NCBI RefSeq assembly: GCF_027988105.1
Contig: NZ_JAQJZJ010000007.1
Span: 186,001 to 250,000 of the forward strand
DNA from: Pseudomonas aestuarii
Lineage (GTDB): Bacteria; Pseudomonadota; Gammaproteobacteria; Pseudomonadales; Pseudomonadaceae
Reading direction: 5' to 3'
DNA: 64,000 nt
Shown: piece after piece, positions 19,069-30,908 of the stretch
Layout of the letters: every line of letters begins with the position of its first letter
How positions within the stretch are numbered: the stretch's first letter is position 1
The notes under the pieces: generated by a model
Seen by the model: only the letters and a program-made list of their open reading frames with translations
What the model was told of the DNA's origin: nothing
The model's database searches: none
Translations under genes and position numbers: made by a program

Positions 19069-20337
19069 TTACTCGATCTGCGCGCCCTGGGCGATCCATG
19101 CGCCGATCAGGTCACGTTCGGCCTGGGTCATCTGGGTGATGTTGCCCAGCGGCATGACCTGCGAGGCGACGGCCAGGGCTTGGATCTTCGCCGTCTGGGC
19201 CTTGATCTGCTGCGGGGTGTCGAGCATGAAACCCAGTGGTGCGGCGCTGAACATCGGGCTGCTCGGCGTGGCCGAGTGGCATACGCTGCAACGTTCCTGG
19301 ATCACCCTGTTGACCTCGGTAAAGGCAGTGCCTACTCCGGCTGGGGCCGCTTCAGCCGAGGGGGCGAGCACTTCTTCTACCTTGGCAACACTGACGGCGG
19401 GCTGGCTGGCTGGAGTGGCCACCGGCATGGCATTGGCTGCCGGGCGCACCGGTGCGGTGACATAGGCCAGGCAGATCATGCCCAGTGCTGCCACTGGCAG
19501 GGTCCAGGCGAACTTGTTGCTGCTGTGGCGGGTGTTGAAGTAGTGGCGGACCAGGACTGCAAAGATTGCGATACCCGCCAGGATCAGCCAGTTGTAGCTG
19601 CTGCCATAGGTGCTCGGGAAGTGGTTGCTGATCATGATGAACAGCACCGGCAGGGTGAAGTAGTTGTTGTGCCGCGAACGCAGCAGGCCCTTGGCCGGCA
19701 GGGCCGGATCCGGCGTCCGGTGCTCTTCGATGGCCTTAACCAGGGCGCGCTGTGCCGGCATGATGGTGCGGAACACGTTACCGACCATGATGGTACCGAT
19801 GATCGCGCCAACATGAATGTAGGCACCACGGCCACTGAACACCTGGCTCAGGCCGAAGGCTGCGGCAACCAGCAGAATGAACAGCACCAGGCCGAGTAGG
19901 GCCGGTTGCTTGCCGAGGGCCGAGTCACACAACAGGTCATAGATGAACCAGCCGGCTATAAGTGAGCCAATGCCGATGGCAATCGCCATGGCCGGCGCCA
20001 TGTCGCTGCCGGGCGCGATCAGGTACAGGCTCGGGTTGAGGTAGTACACCACCATCAACAGGGCTACGCCGGACATCCAGGTCCAGTAGGCTTCCCACTT
20101 GAACCAATGCAGGTTCTCCGGCATTTTCGGCGGTGCCAGTTTGTACTTCTCCAGGTGATAGATACCACCACCGTGGATCGCCCAGAGGTCGCCGGCCAAA
20201 CCGTCTTTCGGGTTGACCCGATTGAGGTTGTTTTCCAGCCAGACGAAATAGAAGGATGCGCCAATCCAGGCGATACCGGTAATCATGTGAATCCAGCGCA
20301 CGCCCAGATTCAGCCACTCAGTCAAATGTGCTTCCAC
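19069..20337 (-). CDS. puuD: Membrane-bound urate hydroxylase with cytochrome c domain
   Basis: This 422-residue protein oxidises urate to 5-hydroxyisourate. It has an N-terminal membrane domain of about 8-9 helices starting MEAHLTEWLNLGVRWIHMITGIAWIGASFY, a Pro/Ala-rich linker near residue 310, and a C-terminal cytochrome c domain with heme motif CSVCH and axial Met candidate VMPLGNITQM. Electrons therefore go to the respiratory chain, unlike soluble uricase. The start is GTG at 20337, with GAGG 9 bp upstream. It is the last gene of the puuE-uraD-alc-allA-puuD operon, 48 bp after allA. No soluble uricase or FAD-type HpxO is present. Confidence 0.95.
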   Translation of the reverse strand: MEAHLTEWLNLGVRWIHMITGIAWIGASFYFVWLENNLNRVNPKDGLAGDLWAIHGGGIYHLEKYKLAPPKMPENLHWFKWEAYWTWMSGVALLMVVYYLNPSLYLIAPGSDMAPAMAIAIGIGSLIAGWFIYDLLCDSALGKQPALLGLVLFILLVAAAFGLSQVFSGRGAYIHVGAIIGTIMVGNVFRTIMPAQRALVKAIEEHRTPDPALPAKGLLRSRHNNYFTLPVLFIMISNHFPSTYGSSYNWLILAGIAIFAVLVRHYFNTRHSSNKFAWTLPVAALGMICLAYVTAPVRPAANAMPVATPASQPAVSVAKVEEVLAPSAEAAPAGVGTAFTEVNRVIQERCSVCHSATPSSPMFSAAPLGFMLDTPQQIKAQTAKIQALAVASQVMPLGNITQMTQAERDLIGAWIAQGAQIE

Positions 20338-20385
20338 AGTCAGTACCTCTTTTCCCGCTGCCGGCAGGCCGGCGCCAGGCTTCTC

Positions 20386-20889
20386 TTATTGGTGGGGAGC
20401 GAGCAGCAGTTGCTCATGCTCATCAAAGAAATGCTCATCGCAGTTGTTGCCGGAACCACTGCGATCAACCACCAGGAAGTCATCCCGCTTTTCGATCGTC
20501 AGCACCGGATGGTGCCAGACGCCGCGATGGTAATTGACGCCCTGCCTGCCGTTGCTGCGGAAGGCGCGGACTAACTCTGATGCAGGTGCATCGCCAACTG
20601 GCGCGACCACGATCAGAAAGTGGTGGCCGAGCAGCGGCATGAACGCCTGGCTGCCCAGCGGATGTCGCTCCAGCATGCGCACGGTCAGTGGCATCTCCAG
20701 CGCCTCGGCACTGAAGATGCTGATGATCGCCTGATCCTCGGGCTGGGCGGTCTCCACGGTGGCCAACTTGTGATAGCGGCGAGTGGAGCCGTTGTTGATC
20801 ATGAAGAATTCGCTGCCCTCGGTTTCGATAACGTCACCAAAGGGGGCGAAGGCTTCTTTGCTCAGGGGCTCGATGATCAGTGTGCGCAT
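20386..20889 (-). CDS. allA: Ureidoglycolate lyase
   Basis: This 167-residue cupin-fold enzyme splits (S)-ureidoglycolate to glyoxylate and urea. The N-terminus MRTLIIEPLSKEAFAPFGDVIE, the FMINNGSTRRYH stretch and the C-terminal GVWHHPVLTIEKRDDFLVVDR are characteristic. The length is normal. It lies fourth in the operon, preceded by a 126-bp gap with a perfect REP-like palindrome. It provides the glyoxylate that enters the gcl pathway and one of the two ureas released per allantoate. Confidence 0.95.
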   Translation of the reverse strand: MRTLIIEPLSKEAFAPFGDVIETEGSEFFMINNGSTRRYHKLATVETAQPEDQAIISIFSAEALEMPLTVRMLERHPLGSQAFMPLLGHHFLIVVAPVGDAPASELVRAFRSNGRQGVNYHRGVWHHPVLTIEKRDDFLVVDRSGSGNNCDEHFFDEHEQLLLAPHQ

Positions 20890-20965
20890 GGTGGGTCTTC
20901 TGTTCTTTGAGGTCGGAAATGCGGTGTCGCGTTTGCTCTTTGTGAGAGGGGCTGGGCGGCATTGC

Positions 20966-21004
20966 GCTTTAGCCGCGAGCTTTTAACAGCATCGCGGCTA
21001 AAGC
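20966..21004. repeat. REP-like palindrome, CTTTAGCCGCGA type (perfect)
   Basis: GCTTTAGCCGCGA (20966-20978) and TCGCGGCTAAAGC (20992-21004) are perfect inverted copies with a 13-nt loop, inside the alc-allA gap of the operon. Same family as 10395-10436. It may stabilise upstream mRNA or reduce downstream expression. Confidence 0.85.
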
Positions 21005-21015
21005 CCCTCCTACGG

Positions 21016-22008
21016 CTATTTAATTTTTCCGAACAGGCGCAGGCGGCTGATACCGCCATCCGGGAACACGTTCACCCGTACGTGGGTGATCGGGCCCAGC
21101 GCCTTGATCTGCTCGGCGAACTCGTGCTCGGCGTGCATCGAAAGCTTCTGGCTCGGCAGCAGGTCACGCCAGAACAGGCTCTGGGTTTCGATCTGGCTGT
21201 CGGTGCCGCCCTTGACGAACGCGCCCTGGATCGAGCAGCTGTCGGGGTAGTTGCCTTTGAAATGCAGGGTGTCGACGACAATGCGTTCGATTTCACCCGC
21301 ATGGCCGAGGGCGATGATCACCCAGTCGTTGCCCGGGGTACGCCGGCGCGCGGTTTCCCAGCCGTCGCCCATGTTGATGCCACGGCCCGGGTTGAGGATG
21401 TTGCTCATGCGGCCGAAGTGCTCGTCGGAGCAGGCCAGGGCACGACCGCCATTCAGCGCCGCAGCCAGGTCGATCTGCTCATTGTCGCCGACGTGGCTCC
21501 AGTCGCGGAACGGGATGCCATAGACACGCAGGCGGGCCACGCCACCGTCCGGGTAGATGTTGAAGCGCAGGTGGGTGAAGGCCTGGGCGTTGTCGATCGG
21601 GTGGTAGTGGTGCTGGTTGCCTTGCAGCTCAACCGCACCCAGTACTTCAGTCCACGCGGTGCTCTCAGTCGGGTCGCCTTCGGCGACGAAGCAGCCTTCC
21701 AGCGAGGCCGACGGCGGAAAGTTGCCGGTGAAGAAGCTGGTGTCGATATCCACACCTTTGATCGAGCCGGCCACGCCGAGGCGAATCACCGCGCTGTCGT
21801 AGCCTTCGAAGCGCTTGCGCCGCGACTCCCAGCCATCCATCCACTTGCCGTTGTCATCGAACACGCCTTCCTTCCACACCGCCGGGGTCGGTTGGAACAA
21901 ACGGTTGACGTCGGCGAACCAGTCGTCGGTGACCGAGATGGCCTGGGTGCCGAGGCGCGCGTCGGCCAGGTTGACGTATTTCTCGAAGGGTACGGCGTAA
22001 GCTTTCAT
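21016..22008 (-). CDS. alc: Allantoicase
   Basis: This 330-residue enzyme hydrolyses allantoate to ureidoglycolate and urea. It is built from two tandem allantoicase repeats, the first starting [20 protein letters not shown] and the second [20 protein letters not shown], each ending with a conserved [19 protein letters not shown] strand ([16 protein letters not shown] and [16 protein letters not shown]). Length and repeat structure are complete. It starts with ATG 39 bp after the uraD stop and is third in the operon. Confidence 0.96.
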   Translation of the reverse strand: MKAYAVPFEKYVNLADARLGTQAISVTDDWFADVNRLFQPTPAVWKEGVFDDNGKWMDGWESRRKRFEGYDSAVIRLGVAGSIKGVDIDTSFFTGNFPPSASLEGCFVAEGDPTESTAWTEVLGAVELQGNQHHYHPIDNAQAFTHLRFNIYPDGGVARLRVYGIPFRDWSHVGDNEQIDLAAALNGGRALACSDEHFGRMSNILNPGRGINMGDGWETARRRTPGNDWVIIALGHAGEIERIVVDTLHFKGNYPDSCSIQGAFVKGGTDSQIETQSLFWRDLLPSQKLSMHAEHEFAEQIKALGPITHVRVNVFPDGGISRLRLFGKIK

Positions 22009-22047
22009 GTCGTGTCTGCCTTAACAGTGAGGGCGGGGAGTGGCGGG

Positions 22048-22563
22048 CTAGAGCTGCTGCAAGCGAAACAGGGCGATCTTGTTGATCTCGGCCAGGGCGC
22101 AGGCGAATTCCTGCTCCGGAGCGTTGTGGATACGCTCCTCGAAGGCCGCGAGGATCTGGTGCCGGTTGCTGCCTTTCACCGCCATGATGAAGGGGAAGCC
22201 GAACTTGGCCTTGTAGGCGTCGTTGAGGTGGGTGAAGCGGGCGAACTCCTCGGCCGTGCAGGCGCTGATGCCGGCGCCGGCCTGTTCGGCGGTGCTGGAG
22301 GCGGTCAGCGCGCCCTGGATAGCGGCCTTGCCGGCCAGGTCCGGGTGCGCATTGATCAGTGCCAGCTGCATCTCATGGCTGGCGCTGAGCAGCAGGTCGG
22401 CCATGCGCTGGTGCAGGCCGTCGACCTCGTCGATGCTCGCGTCCTGGCCCAGGTCATAGGCCTTCTCGGCCACCCAGGGCGAGTGCTCGTAGATGTCGGC
22501 GAAGACCTTGACGAAGTCTTCGCGGCTGAGTCGGGATGGGGTCAGGGTTTGGAAACGGCTCAT
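22048..22563 (-). CDS. uraD: OHCU decarboxylase
   Basis: This 171-residue all-helical enzyme decarboxylates 2-oxo-4-hydroxy-4-carboxy-5-ureidoimidazoline to (S)-allantoin. The catalytic-histidine motif NAHPDLAGKA and the C-terminal LAEINKIALFRL are present, and FGFPFIMAVKG is typical. The ATG at 22563 has AAGAGAG upstream and overlaps the puuE stop by 4 bp (ATGA), so the two are coupled. Its upstream partner UraH is encoded separately on the plus strand. Confidence 0.96.
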   Translation of the reverse strand: MSRFQTLTPSRLSREDFVKVFADIYEHSPWVAEKAYDLGQDASIDEVDGLHQRMADLLLSASHEMQLALINAHPDLAGKAAIQGALTASSTAEQAGAGISACTAEEFARFTHLNDAYKAKFGFPFIMAVKGSNRHQILAAFEERIHNAPEQEFACALAEINKIALFRLQQL

Positions 22564-23504
22564 TGCGTACTCTCTTGCTGCTGGTTCAAGGAGAAGGGAT
22601 GGGCGGCGTGCCAGTGGCGGGCGATATCCACCCGGCGAGCGCACCAGACCTTCTCGTGGCCTTTGACGTACTCGATGAAGCGCGCCAGGGCGGCGATGCG
22701 CGCGGGGCGCCCGAGCAGGCGGCAGTGCATGCCGATCGAGAGCATCTTCGGCGCCCCGGCCACGCCTTCGGCGTAGAGCACGTCGAAGGCGTCTTTCAGG
22801 TACTGGTAGAAGTCATCACCGGTGTTGAAGCCCTGGGCCTGGGTGAAACGCATGTCGTTGGTGTCCAGGGTGTAGGGGATCACCAGGTGCGGCCTGGTTG
22901 CACTGCTGGCCGGATCCCAGTAGGGCAGGTCGTCGTCATAGGTGTCGGAGTCGTAGAGGAAGCCGCCTTCCTCCATCACCAGGCGCCGGGTGTTCGGCCC
23001 GGTGCGGCCGGTATACCAGCCCAGTGGACGCTCGCCGGTGATAGCGGTGAGGATGCGGATGGCTTCGAGCATGTGCTCGCGCTCTTGCGCCTCGTCCATA
23101 TATTGGTAGTCGATCCAGCGGTAGCCGTGGCTGCAGATCTCATGGCCGGCCGCGACCATGGCCTTGATCATCTCGGGGTGACGCTGGGCGGCCATGGCCA
23201 CGGCGAACACGGTCAACGGAATCGCGTGCTGGTCGAACAGTTTGAGCAGGCGCCACGCGCCAGCGCGGCTGCCGTATTCATAGAGCGATTCCATGCTCAT
23301 GTTGCGTTCGCCCTGCAGCGGCTGGGCGGAGACCATCTCGGAGAGAAAGGACTCGGATTCCTTATCGCCGTGCAGCACGTTGCGCTCGCCGCCTTCCTCG
23401 TAGTTGAGGACGAACGACAGGGCAATGCGCGCATCGCCGGGCCAGTGCGGGTGGGGCGGGTTGTTGGCGTAACCGATCAGGTCGCGTGGGTAGTCAGCGC
23501 TCAC
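22560..23504 (-). CDS. puuE: Allantoinase, polysaccharide-deacetylase family
   Basis: This 314-residue enzyme opens the allantoin ring to allantoate. It belongs to the NodB/polysaccharide deacetylase fold rather than the metal-dependent amidohydrolase AllB. The segments RDLIGYANNPPHPHWPGDAR, FVLNYEEGGERN, HGYRWIDYQYM and YTGRTGPNTRRLV are family hallmarks. The start is GTG at 23504, with AAGGAAGA upstream; homologues begin at the same residue (xSADYPRDLIG). First gene of the urate-degradation operon, with TTGTATACAA 75 bp upstream. Confidence 0.95.
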   Translation of the reverse strand: MSADYPRDLIGYANNPPHPHWPGDARIALSFVLNYEEGGERNVLHGDKESESFLSEMVSAQPLQGERNMSMESLYEYGSRAGAWRLLKLFDQHAIPLTVFAVAMAAQRHPEMIKAMVAAGHEICSHGYRWIDYQYMDEAQEREHMLEAIRILTAITGERPLGWYTGRTGPNTRRLVMEEGGFLYDSDTYDDDLPYWDPASSATRPHLVIPYTLDTNDMRFTQAQGFNTGDDFYQYLKDAFDVLYAEGVAGAPKMLSIGMHCRLLGRPARIAALARFIEYVKGHEKVWCARRVDIARHWHAAHPFSLNQQQESTQ

Positions 23505-23578
23505 TGCAGTCTTCCTTCTTGGCGTGTTGCGGTCACTGCGTAGCCCGGGTGACGAGGGACGCGACCGTGATGGGGTAA

Positions 23579-23588
23579 TTGTATACAA
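23579..23588. promoter_or_regulatory. TTGTATACAA operator candidate upstream of puuE
   Basis: Perfect palindrome 75-84 bp upstream of the puuE GTG in the 421-bp divergent region between puuE and uraH. Identical to the gcl site at 9640. Confidence 0.7.
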
Positions 23589-23757
23589 AATGAATAGCGC
23601 TTTGTAAATAAAAAATCAGCACTATTGCTGAAACAATTCACCCCGGCGAATCTGTGCGAGCACTCGGACCGTGCGCCTGGCGCATGCCTTGATCGCGGGG
23701 TTCGCGGTCATGGCGGATCTGGGCTGGCGGTCGTTGTCGGGATGGTTGTCAATATGA

Positions 23758-23767
23758 TTGTGTACAA
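23758..23767. promoter_or_regulatory. TTGTGTACAA operator candidate upstream of uraH
   Basis: Second site in the puuE-uraH divergent region, 179 bp centre-to-centre from the first and 159 bp upstream of the uraH ATG. It is extended to ATTGTGTACAAT. Confidence 0.65.
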
Positions 23768-23884
23768 TAAATCAAAAAACTGTCTTGAGTTTCTCGGCGG
23801 CATGCTATGCTCCGCGCAGCTCGAGGCCGCTGGCACCTGAGCCATCTGCCGACTTCAATATTCACTAACAGTAGAGGAGGTGCG

Positions 23885-23920
23885 GTGTCTGCGTGGCAAG
23901 TGGCCGGCGTGGATGCCTGA
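23885..23920 (+). other. Possible 11-codon leader ORF upstream of uraH
   Basis: The best ribosome site in the region, AGGAGG at 23875-23880, is not placed for the uraH ATG (45 bp away) but serves a GTG at 23885 that opens an 11-codon frame (MSAWQVAGVDA) ending in TGA 5 bp before uraH. It could couple translation to uraH. Alternatively an in-frame GTG at 23893 could extend UraH by 11 residues. Confidence 0.35.
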
Positions 23921-23925
23921 TCGCT

Positions 23926-24279
23926 ATGGGACGATTGACCACACATGTTCTAGATGCCGCGCACGGCTGCCCCGGCAGCGCCATCACTGTCGAGTTGTAT
24001 CGGGTCGAGGGCGCGCAGTTGCAGTTGCTCACCCGCGTGGTGACCAACCATGATGGCCGTTGCGATGCGCCCATTCTGCAGGGCGACGATTACCGCAGTG
24101 GTGTCTACCAGCTGCACTTCCATGCGGGCGACTATTACCGGGCTCGCGGGGTGCAGTTGCCCGATCCGGCCTTTCTCGATGTGGTGGTACTGCGCTTCGG
24201 GGTCGATGCCGGCCAGGAGCACTACCATGTCCCCCTGCTGATTTCCCCGTACAGCTACTCCACTTATCGCGGCAGCTGA
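23926..24279 (+). CDS. uraH: 5-hydroxyisourate hydrolase (transthyretin-like)
   Basis: This 117-residue enzyme hydrolyses 5-hydroxyisourate to OHCU between the PuuD and UraD steps. The catalytic residues are visible: His in RLTTHVLD, Arg in NHDGRCD, His in HYHVPLL, and the signature C-terminus YSTYRGS. The protein works as a cytosolic tetramer in this family. The ATG at 23926 agrees with homologues, which begin MGRLTTHVLD, although the strong ribosome site lies further upstream, before a short leader frame. It is divergent from puuE and shares its control region. A terminator follows. Confidence 0.93.
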   Translation: MGRLTTHVLDAAHGCPGSAITVELYRVEGAQLQLLTRVVTNHDGRCDAPILQGDDYRSGVYQLHFHAGDYYRARGVQLPDPAFLDVVVLRFGVDAGQEHYHVPLLISPYSYSTYRGS

Positions 24280-24333
24280 CTGCTCAGGCGGAGCTTCGCT
24301 GGCTGATCCGGCAGGTCAGTTGTGCACAACCTG

Positions 24334-24359
24334 AAGGCAGGCACTCGAGTGCCTGCCTT
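24334..24359. terminator. Palindromic terminator between uraH and chemoreceptor gene
   Basis: A perfect 26-bp palindrome (stem of 11 bp with loop TCGA) starts AAGG and ends CCTT between the convergent uraH and methyl-accepting chemotaxis genes. U-tracts are short. Confidence 0.75.
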
Positions 24360-24387
24360 GATTGTGTCTGCGCAGTGCATGGCGCCA

Positions 24388-26334
24388 TCAGGTCTTGAAT
24401 CGATTAACCAGTTCATTGAGCTGGGTGGAGAGGCTGGACAGTTGCTGCGAGTCACTGCGCGCCGACTCTGCCAGGCCTTCGACCAGCTGCGCATCGCCAT
24501 GGATCATGCTGATGTGACGGTTGATGTCTTCGGCAACCTGGTGCTGTTCTTCGGCGGCAGTGGCGATTTGCGCATTCATATCGCGTATCACATCGACCGA
24601 CTCGCGGATCAGACCGAAGCTTGAACGGGCATCGGTAATGCTGGTAACCGTGCTCTGCGATACCTCCAGGCTGGCATGCATTTGCTTGCCCATCTCCCGG
24701 GTGCGCTGGGCCAGACTGCTCAGCAGTCCGTCAATTTCAGAGGTGGAATCCGCAGTGCGCTTGGCCAGCGCGCGCACCTCGTCAGCCACCACGGCAAATC
24801 CCCGACCCTGTTCGCCGGCACGTGCCGCTTCAATCGCCGCATTCAGGGCAAGCAGGTTGGTTTGTTCGGCGATTGAGCGAATGGTGCCGAGAATCGACTG
24901 GATATTGTTATTGTCCTGCTCGAGTTGCTGCATCGCCGCGGCGGACTGGGATATCTCGCGACTCAATTTCTCGACGTTGCCGACGGCGGCATCAATCTGC
25001 AGTTGCCCATCGCGTGCCTGCTTTTGCCCGTTGTCAGCCGACTCCGCCGCCTGAGAGCAGGAGCGAGCCACTTCGTTGGCGGTGGCGACCATTTCGTGAA
25101 AGGCGGTGGAGACCATGTCGATCGACTCACGCTGCCGCCCTGCAGCTTCGGTCATGTCGCCGGAAACCTTGGATGAGGTGCTCGAGGTCTGCTGGATATG
25201 CTTGGCAGCTTGGCCAATGTTGAGGATCAATTGACGAATGGCTGTGAGGAACTGATTGAACCAATTGGCCAGTTGCGCGGTTTCATCCTGGCCACGGACG
25301 CTAAGGGCCTGAGTCAGATCCCCTTCACCCTGGGCAATGCCTTCCAGGCCACTGGCGACTGCGCGGATTGGTTTGACGATAAGCCCGGCAAAGCTGGCGC
25401 CCACCAGGGCAAACACGGCGGCGAGCACGATTGCCAGCCCCACGATGATCCAGGTCAGGCGGGTGACCCCGGCCATCGCTTCTTTTTCGCTGATCAGGCC
25501 GACAAAGCGCCAGCCCAGTTGCTCGGAGGGCCACACGTTGGCCATGTAACGTGCCCCGTTCAGCTCGACTTCGACCAGGCCTCCTTGTGCTTGGCTCAGC
25601 GTGCTGTATCCATCCTTCAAGTCACTTATTTTCTTGAAGTTGTGATCCGGGTTTTGCGGGTCGACCAGAATGGTGCCGTTATCCTCCATCAGCATCAGGT
25701 AACCACTTTCGCCCAGTTTGATCTGCTTGACGATGTCGGTCAGTTGCTTGAGTGAGACGTCGATGCTGATCACCCCACCCGGGTTGCCAAGGGCGGTGGC
25801 TATGCTGCGAACGCTGGCTAACAGTACGGCATCGTCGGCGGCCCAGTAGTAGGCATCGGTGCGCACGGTCTTGCCCTGATTGTCCATGGCTTTTTGATAC
25901 CAGGGACGTTGGCGAGGGTCGTAATTGCTCATCTTGGGATCTTCTGGCCAGCTCACATAGCCGCCTTGGACAGTTCCCATCGATACATAGGAGTAGGCCG
26001 GGTGGCTGGTACCCAGGCCCGCAAACAGGGCGAGAAGTTGCTTGTCTTGCTCGCCGGAGGGAATGCTTGCTGCATTAGCCCCCATATATTGCTTGAGCTG
26101 GTCGTCGGATTGAGCGACGAGCGGGTGCTTGGCCAGGTATTCGACGTTTTGGTTGATGCCGTCGAAAAATAACCGCATGGCGTTCTCTACCTGGCGGATC
26201 TCGCGTGCGCTGGTGTCGACGAACTCAGTTCTGGCATCGCTACGCAGATTGAAGATGACCAGAACGGCGACCAGCATGATGGGAACGCAGGCGATGATGG
26301 CGAAGGCCCAGGTCAGTTTTTGTTTTATGTTCAT
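24388..26334 (-). CDS. Methyl-accepting chemotaxis protein with dCache domain
   Basis: This 648-residue receptor has TM1 (about residues 9-31), a large periplasmic dCache ligand domain (35-275), TM2 (about 285-312), a HAMP domain and a cytoplasmic signalling domain with the conserved hairpin tip ([32 protein letters not shown]). The distal part of the ligand domain has [13 protein letters not shown] and TDAYYW, positions that contact ligand in dCache sensors. There is no C-terminal CheR/CheB-tethering pentapeptide. Its position beside the purine genes makes a purine ligand worth testing, since purine-binding chemoreceptors are known in Pseudomonas; sequence alone does not show the ligand. Confidence 0.92.
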   Translation of the reverse strand: MNIKQKLTWAFAIIACVPIMLVAVLVIFNLRSDARTEFVDTSAREIRQVENAMRLFFDGINQNVEYLAKHPLVAQSDDQLKQYMGANAASIPSGEQDKQLLALFAGLGTSHPAYSYVSMGTVQGGYVSWPEDPKMSNYDPRQRPWYQKAMDNQGKTVRTDAYYWAADDAVLLASVRSIATALGNPGGVISIDVSLKQLTDIVKQIKLGESGYLMLMEDNGTILVDPQNPDHNFKKISDLKDGYSTLSQAQGGLVEVELNGARYMANVWPSEQLGWRFVGLISEKEAMAGVTRLTWIIVGLAIVLAAVFALVGASFAGLIVKPIRAVASGLEGIAQGEGDLTQALSVRGQDETAQLANWFNQFLTAIRQLILNIGQAAKHIQQTSSTSSKVSGDMTEAAGRQRESIDMVSTAFHEMVATANEVARSCSQAAESADNGQKQARDGQLQIDAAVGNVEKLSREISQSAAAMQQLEQDNNNIQSILGTIRSIAEQTNLLALNAAIEAARAGEQGRGFAVVADEVRALAKRTADSTSEIDGLLSSLAQRTREMGKQMHASLEVSQSTVTSITDARSSFGLIRESVDVIRDMNAQIATAAEEQHQVAEDINRHISMIHGDAQLVEGLAESARSDSQQLSSLSTQLNELVNRFKT

Positions 26335-26808
26335 CAGGGGTCCTTGCGCACGACGCTGCGCGAGAGATTTTGGGGTTCCTATAGTGTCGGCCGCCTGGCG
26401 GAAAGCTTAACCCCGTGCGCTCGCCAGTTGTCTATTCGCGCCAGCGGTCACTGTGCGGACGGCTAGAGGGGCCGTTTGCGCTGCGATACCCTCGTTTGCC
26501 GGGTCGTTAGGGCTCGGCAACCCATGGTGCCGTGCCTGGCTTGATTTCGATGCGCCGCGACCATGAGGGTGGCTGAACCTGCTAGCGGTGAGTCGGCGTG
26601 CTGCTCGCGGGCTACCCTATAAATGGTCGAAATCCTTAATCGAGATCAAAGAAAAGGTTAGAGCGCGGCTGCAATATTCCCCAGGCAACGACCTCAGCAT
26701 GATGGGCAAACGGCACCACTTGCTACTGAGTCAAGCAGTGACCTCGTCTGCGGCAGCAGTGTGCAGTCGGGCCGCATGCGCCATTGAACAGGGGCAGGGG
26801 AGGAACGT
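26335..26808. other. Intergenic region preceding the Pps/HAD/GH65 operon
   Basis: These 474 bp hold no credible gene; small open frames lack ribosome sites and family features. The segment 26610-26680 is A-rich (CTATAAATGG, AATCCTTAATCGAGATCAAAG) compared with flanks and probably contains the operon promoter. I see no tRNA, direct repeat or integrase remnant that would mark an insertion end. Confidence 0.5.
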
Positions 26809-29231
<2,423 letters not shown>

Positions 29232-29235
<4 letters not shown>

Positions 29236-30908
29236 AGAAGTCGAGCCGACCTTCACACGCCGCGCAGCAGGACCGGCCAGCTGCCAAGGCGCCATCCGCC
29301 CGGACCGCGGGGCGGCAGAGCGTGTCTGGCGCCGATGCCGACGTGCGCGTGGCGGATTTCGCCGCCGCCATCTTCGACCTCGATGGGGTCGTCACGCGGA
29401 CCGCCCGGGTGCACGCCGCAAGCTGGAAGCGCCTGTTCGACGAGTACCTCGGCCAGCGCGCCGCGAAGACCGGAGAGCCAGTGCGCCCGTTCGATAGCGA
29501 GCGCGACTACCGCCGTTATGTCGACGGCAAGCCGCGCTACGACGGCGTCGAGAGTTTCCTGCAGGCCCGCGGCATAACCCTGCCGAGAGGCGAACCGTCC
29601 GACCCGCCCGAGCGCGAGACGGTCTGTGGCCTCGGCAATCGCAAGAACCAGTACTTCCGCGAGAGCCTGCAACAGGATGGGGTCGAGGTCTTCGACAGCG
29701 CCGTTGCGCTCATCCGCCGGCTGCGCAGTCGGCGCATCGGCACGGCGCTGGTATCGTCGAGCCGCAATGCACGTGCGGTGCTCGAGGTCGCCGGCCTGGA
29801 GGAACTGTTCGACATCTGCCTCGACGGCAATGACATCGCGCGCCTCGGCCTGCGGGGCAAGCCGGCGCCGGACCTGTTCGTCAAGGCCGCCGAGCTGCTC
29901 GGCGTCGAGCCGCAGCGCGCCATGGTCATTGAAGACGCGGTCAGCGGCGTGCAGGCGGGGCGGGCTGGCGGCTTTGGCCTGGTGGTCGGCATCGGCCGCG
30001 CAGACCAGGCGGCGGAGCTCGAGGCGAGCGGGGCGGACATCGTGGTCGCCGATCTCGCCGATCTGCACCTCAGTGTCCTCCCCGAGACCGTCTTGCGCGC
30101 CGTGGCCGTGGTGCCGCGGGCGCTCGAACAGTATGCGCAGATCGAGCGCGAACTGAGCGGCAGGCGCGCGGCGGTGTTCCTCGACTATGACGGGACGCTG
30201 ACACCGATCGTCGAACGGCCGGATCTGGCGGTGCTGGCCGAGGATATGCGGGCGACCGTCAAGGCACTTGCCGGCCTTTGCCGTGTGGCCATCATCTCTG
30301 GGCGTGACCGTGTCGACGTCGAACGGCTCGTCGGTCTCGACGAACTGATCTATGCCGGTAGCCACGGCTTTGATATCGCCGGGCCCGACGGTCTCGAGCT
30401 CCAGCACGAGCAAGGCGAGGCGTTCGCGGCTGTGGTTCAGCGCGCTGCCGAGCGCTTGCGCGAAGCGCTCGCGCCGATCGCCGGGGCGCTCGTCGAGCCG
30501 AAGCGCTTCGCGGTTGCCGTGCATTACCGCCAAGTTGCCGAGGCCGAGGTGGCGAGGGTCGAGGCCGTCGTCGACCAGTTGCTCGGCGAAACGCCCGATC
30601 TGCGCAAGACCCACGGCAAGAAGGTCTTCGAACTCCGCCCCCGCTTCGACTGGGACAAGGGCAAGGCCGTGTCGTGGCTGCTGGAGGCACTTGGGCTGCA
30701 CGGCCCCGAGGTGCTGCCCTTCTACCTCGGCGACGACACCACCGACGAGGACGCCTTCGTGGCACTGGCCGAGCACGGCATCGGCATCCTGGTGGGCTGT
30801 TCCGCGCCCGAGACCGCCGCCCGCTACGTGCTGGAGCGGCCCGCCGACGTCCAGCGCTTTCTGCGCAATCTCGTCGGCACGCTGGAGGACAGGCGTCATG
30901 GTGGATAG
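29232..30908 (+). CDS. Double-HAD fusion: beta-phosphoglucomutase-like + trehalose-6-phosphate phosphatase-like
   Basis: This 558-residue protein carries two complete HAD units. Residues 40-295 resemble beta-phosphoglucomutase: nucleophile motif FDLDGVV (Asp49, Asp51), cap domain, SSRN motif II, and [16 protein letters not shown]. Residues 310-555 resemble trehalose-phosphatase Ots[13 protein letters not shown] (Asp318, Asp320), IISGRD, and LGDDTTDED. The start is GTG at 29232 in a GTGA overlap with the PEP-synthase stop; the first 38 residues are basic and probably disordered. The stop overlaps the GH65 start by 11 bp. The order HAD-OtsB-GH65 is the one I recall for mycobacterial OtsB1 (Rv2006). 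Both active sites look intact, so it may turn beta-glucose 1-phosphate to glucose 6-phosphate and dephosphorylate a disaccharide phosphate, but neither is proven. Confidence 0.85.

Noticed and set aside
20962..22776. 604-codon plus-strand frame
   Set aside because: Spans the antisense of alc, uraD and part of puuE; no family features.
29253..30899. 548-codon minus-strand frame
   Set aside because: Antisense to the double-HAD gene, with no start signal or recognisable domain.
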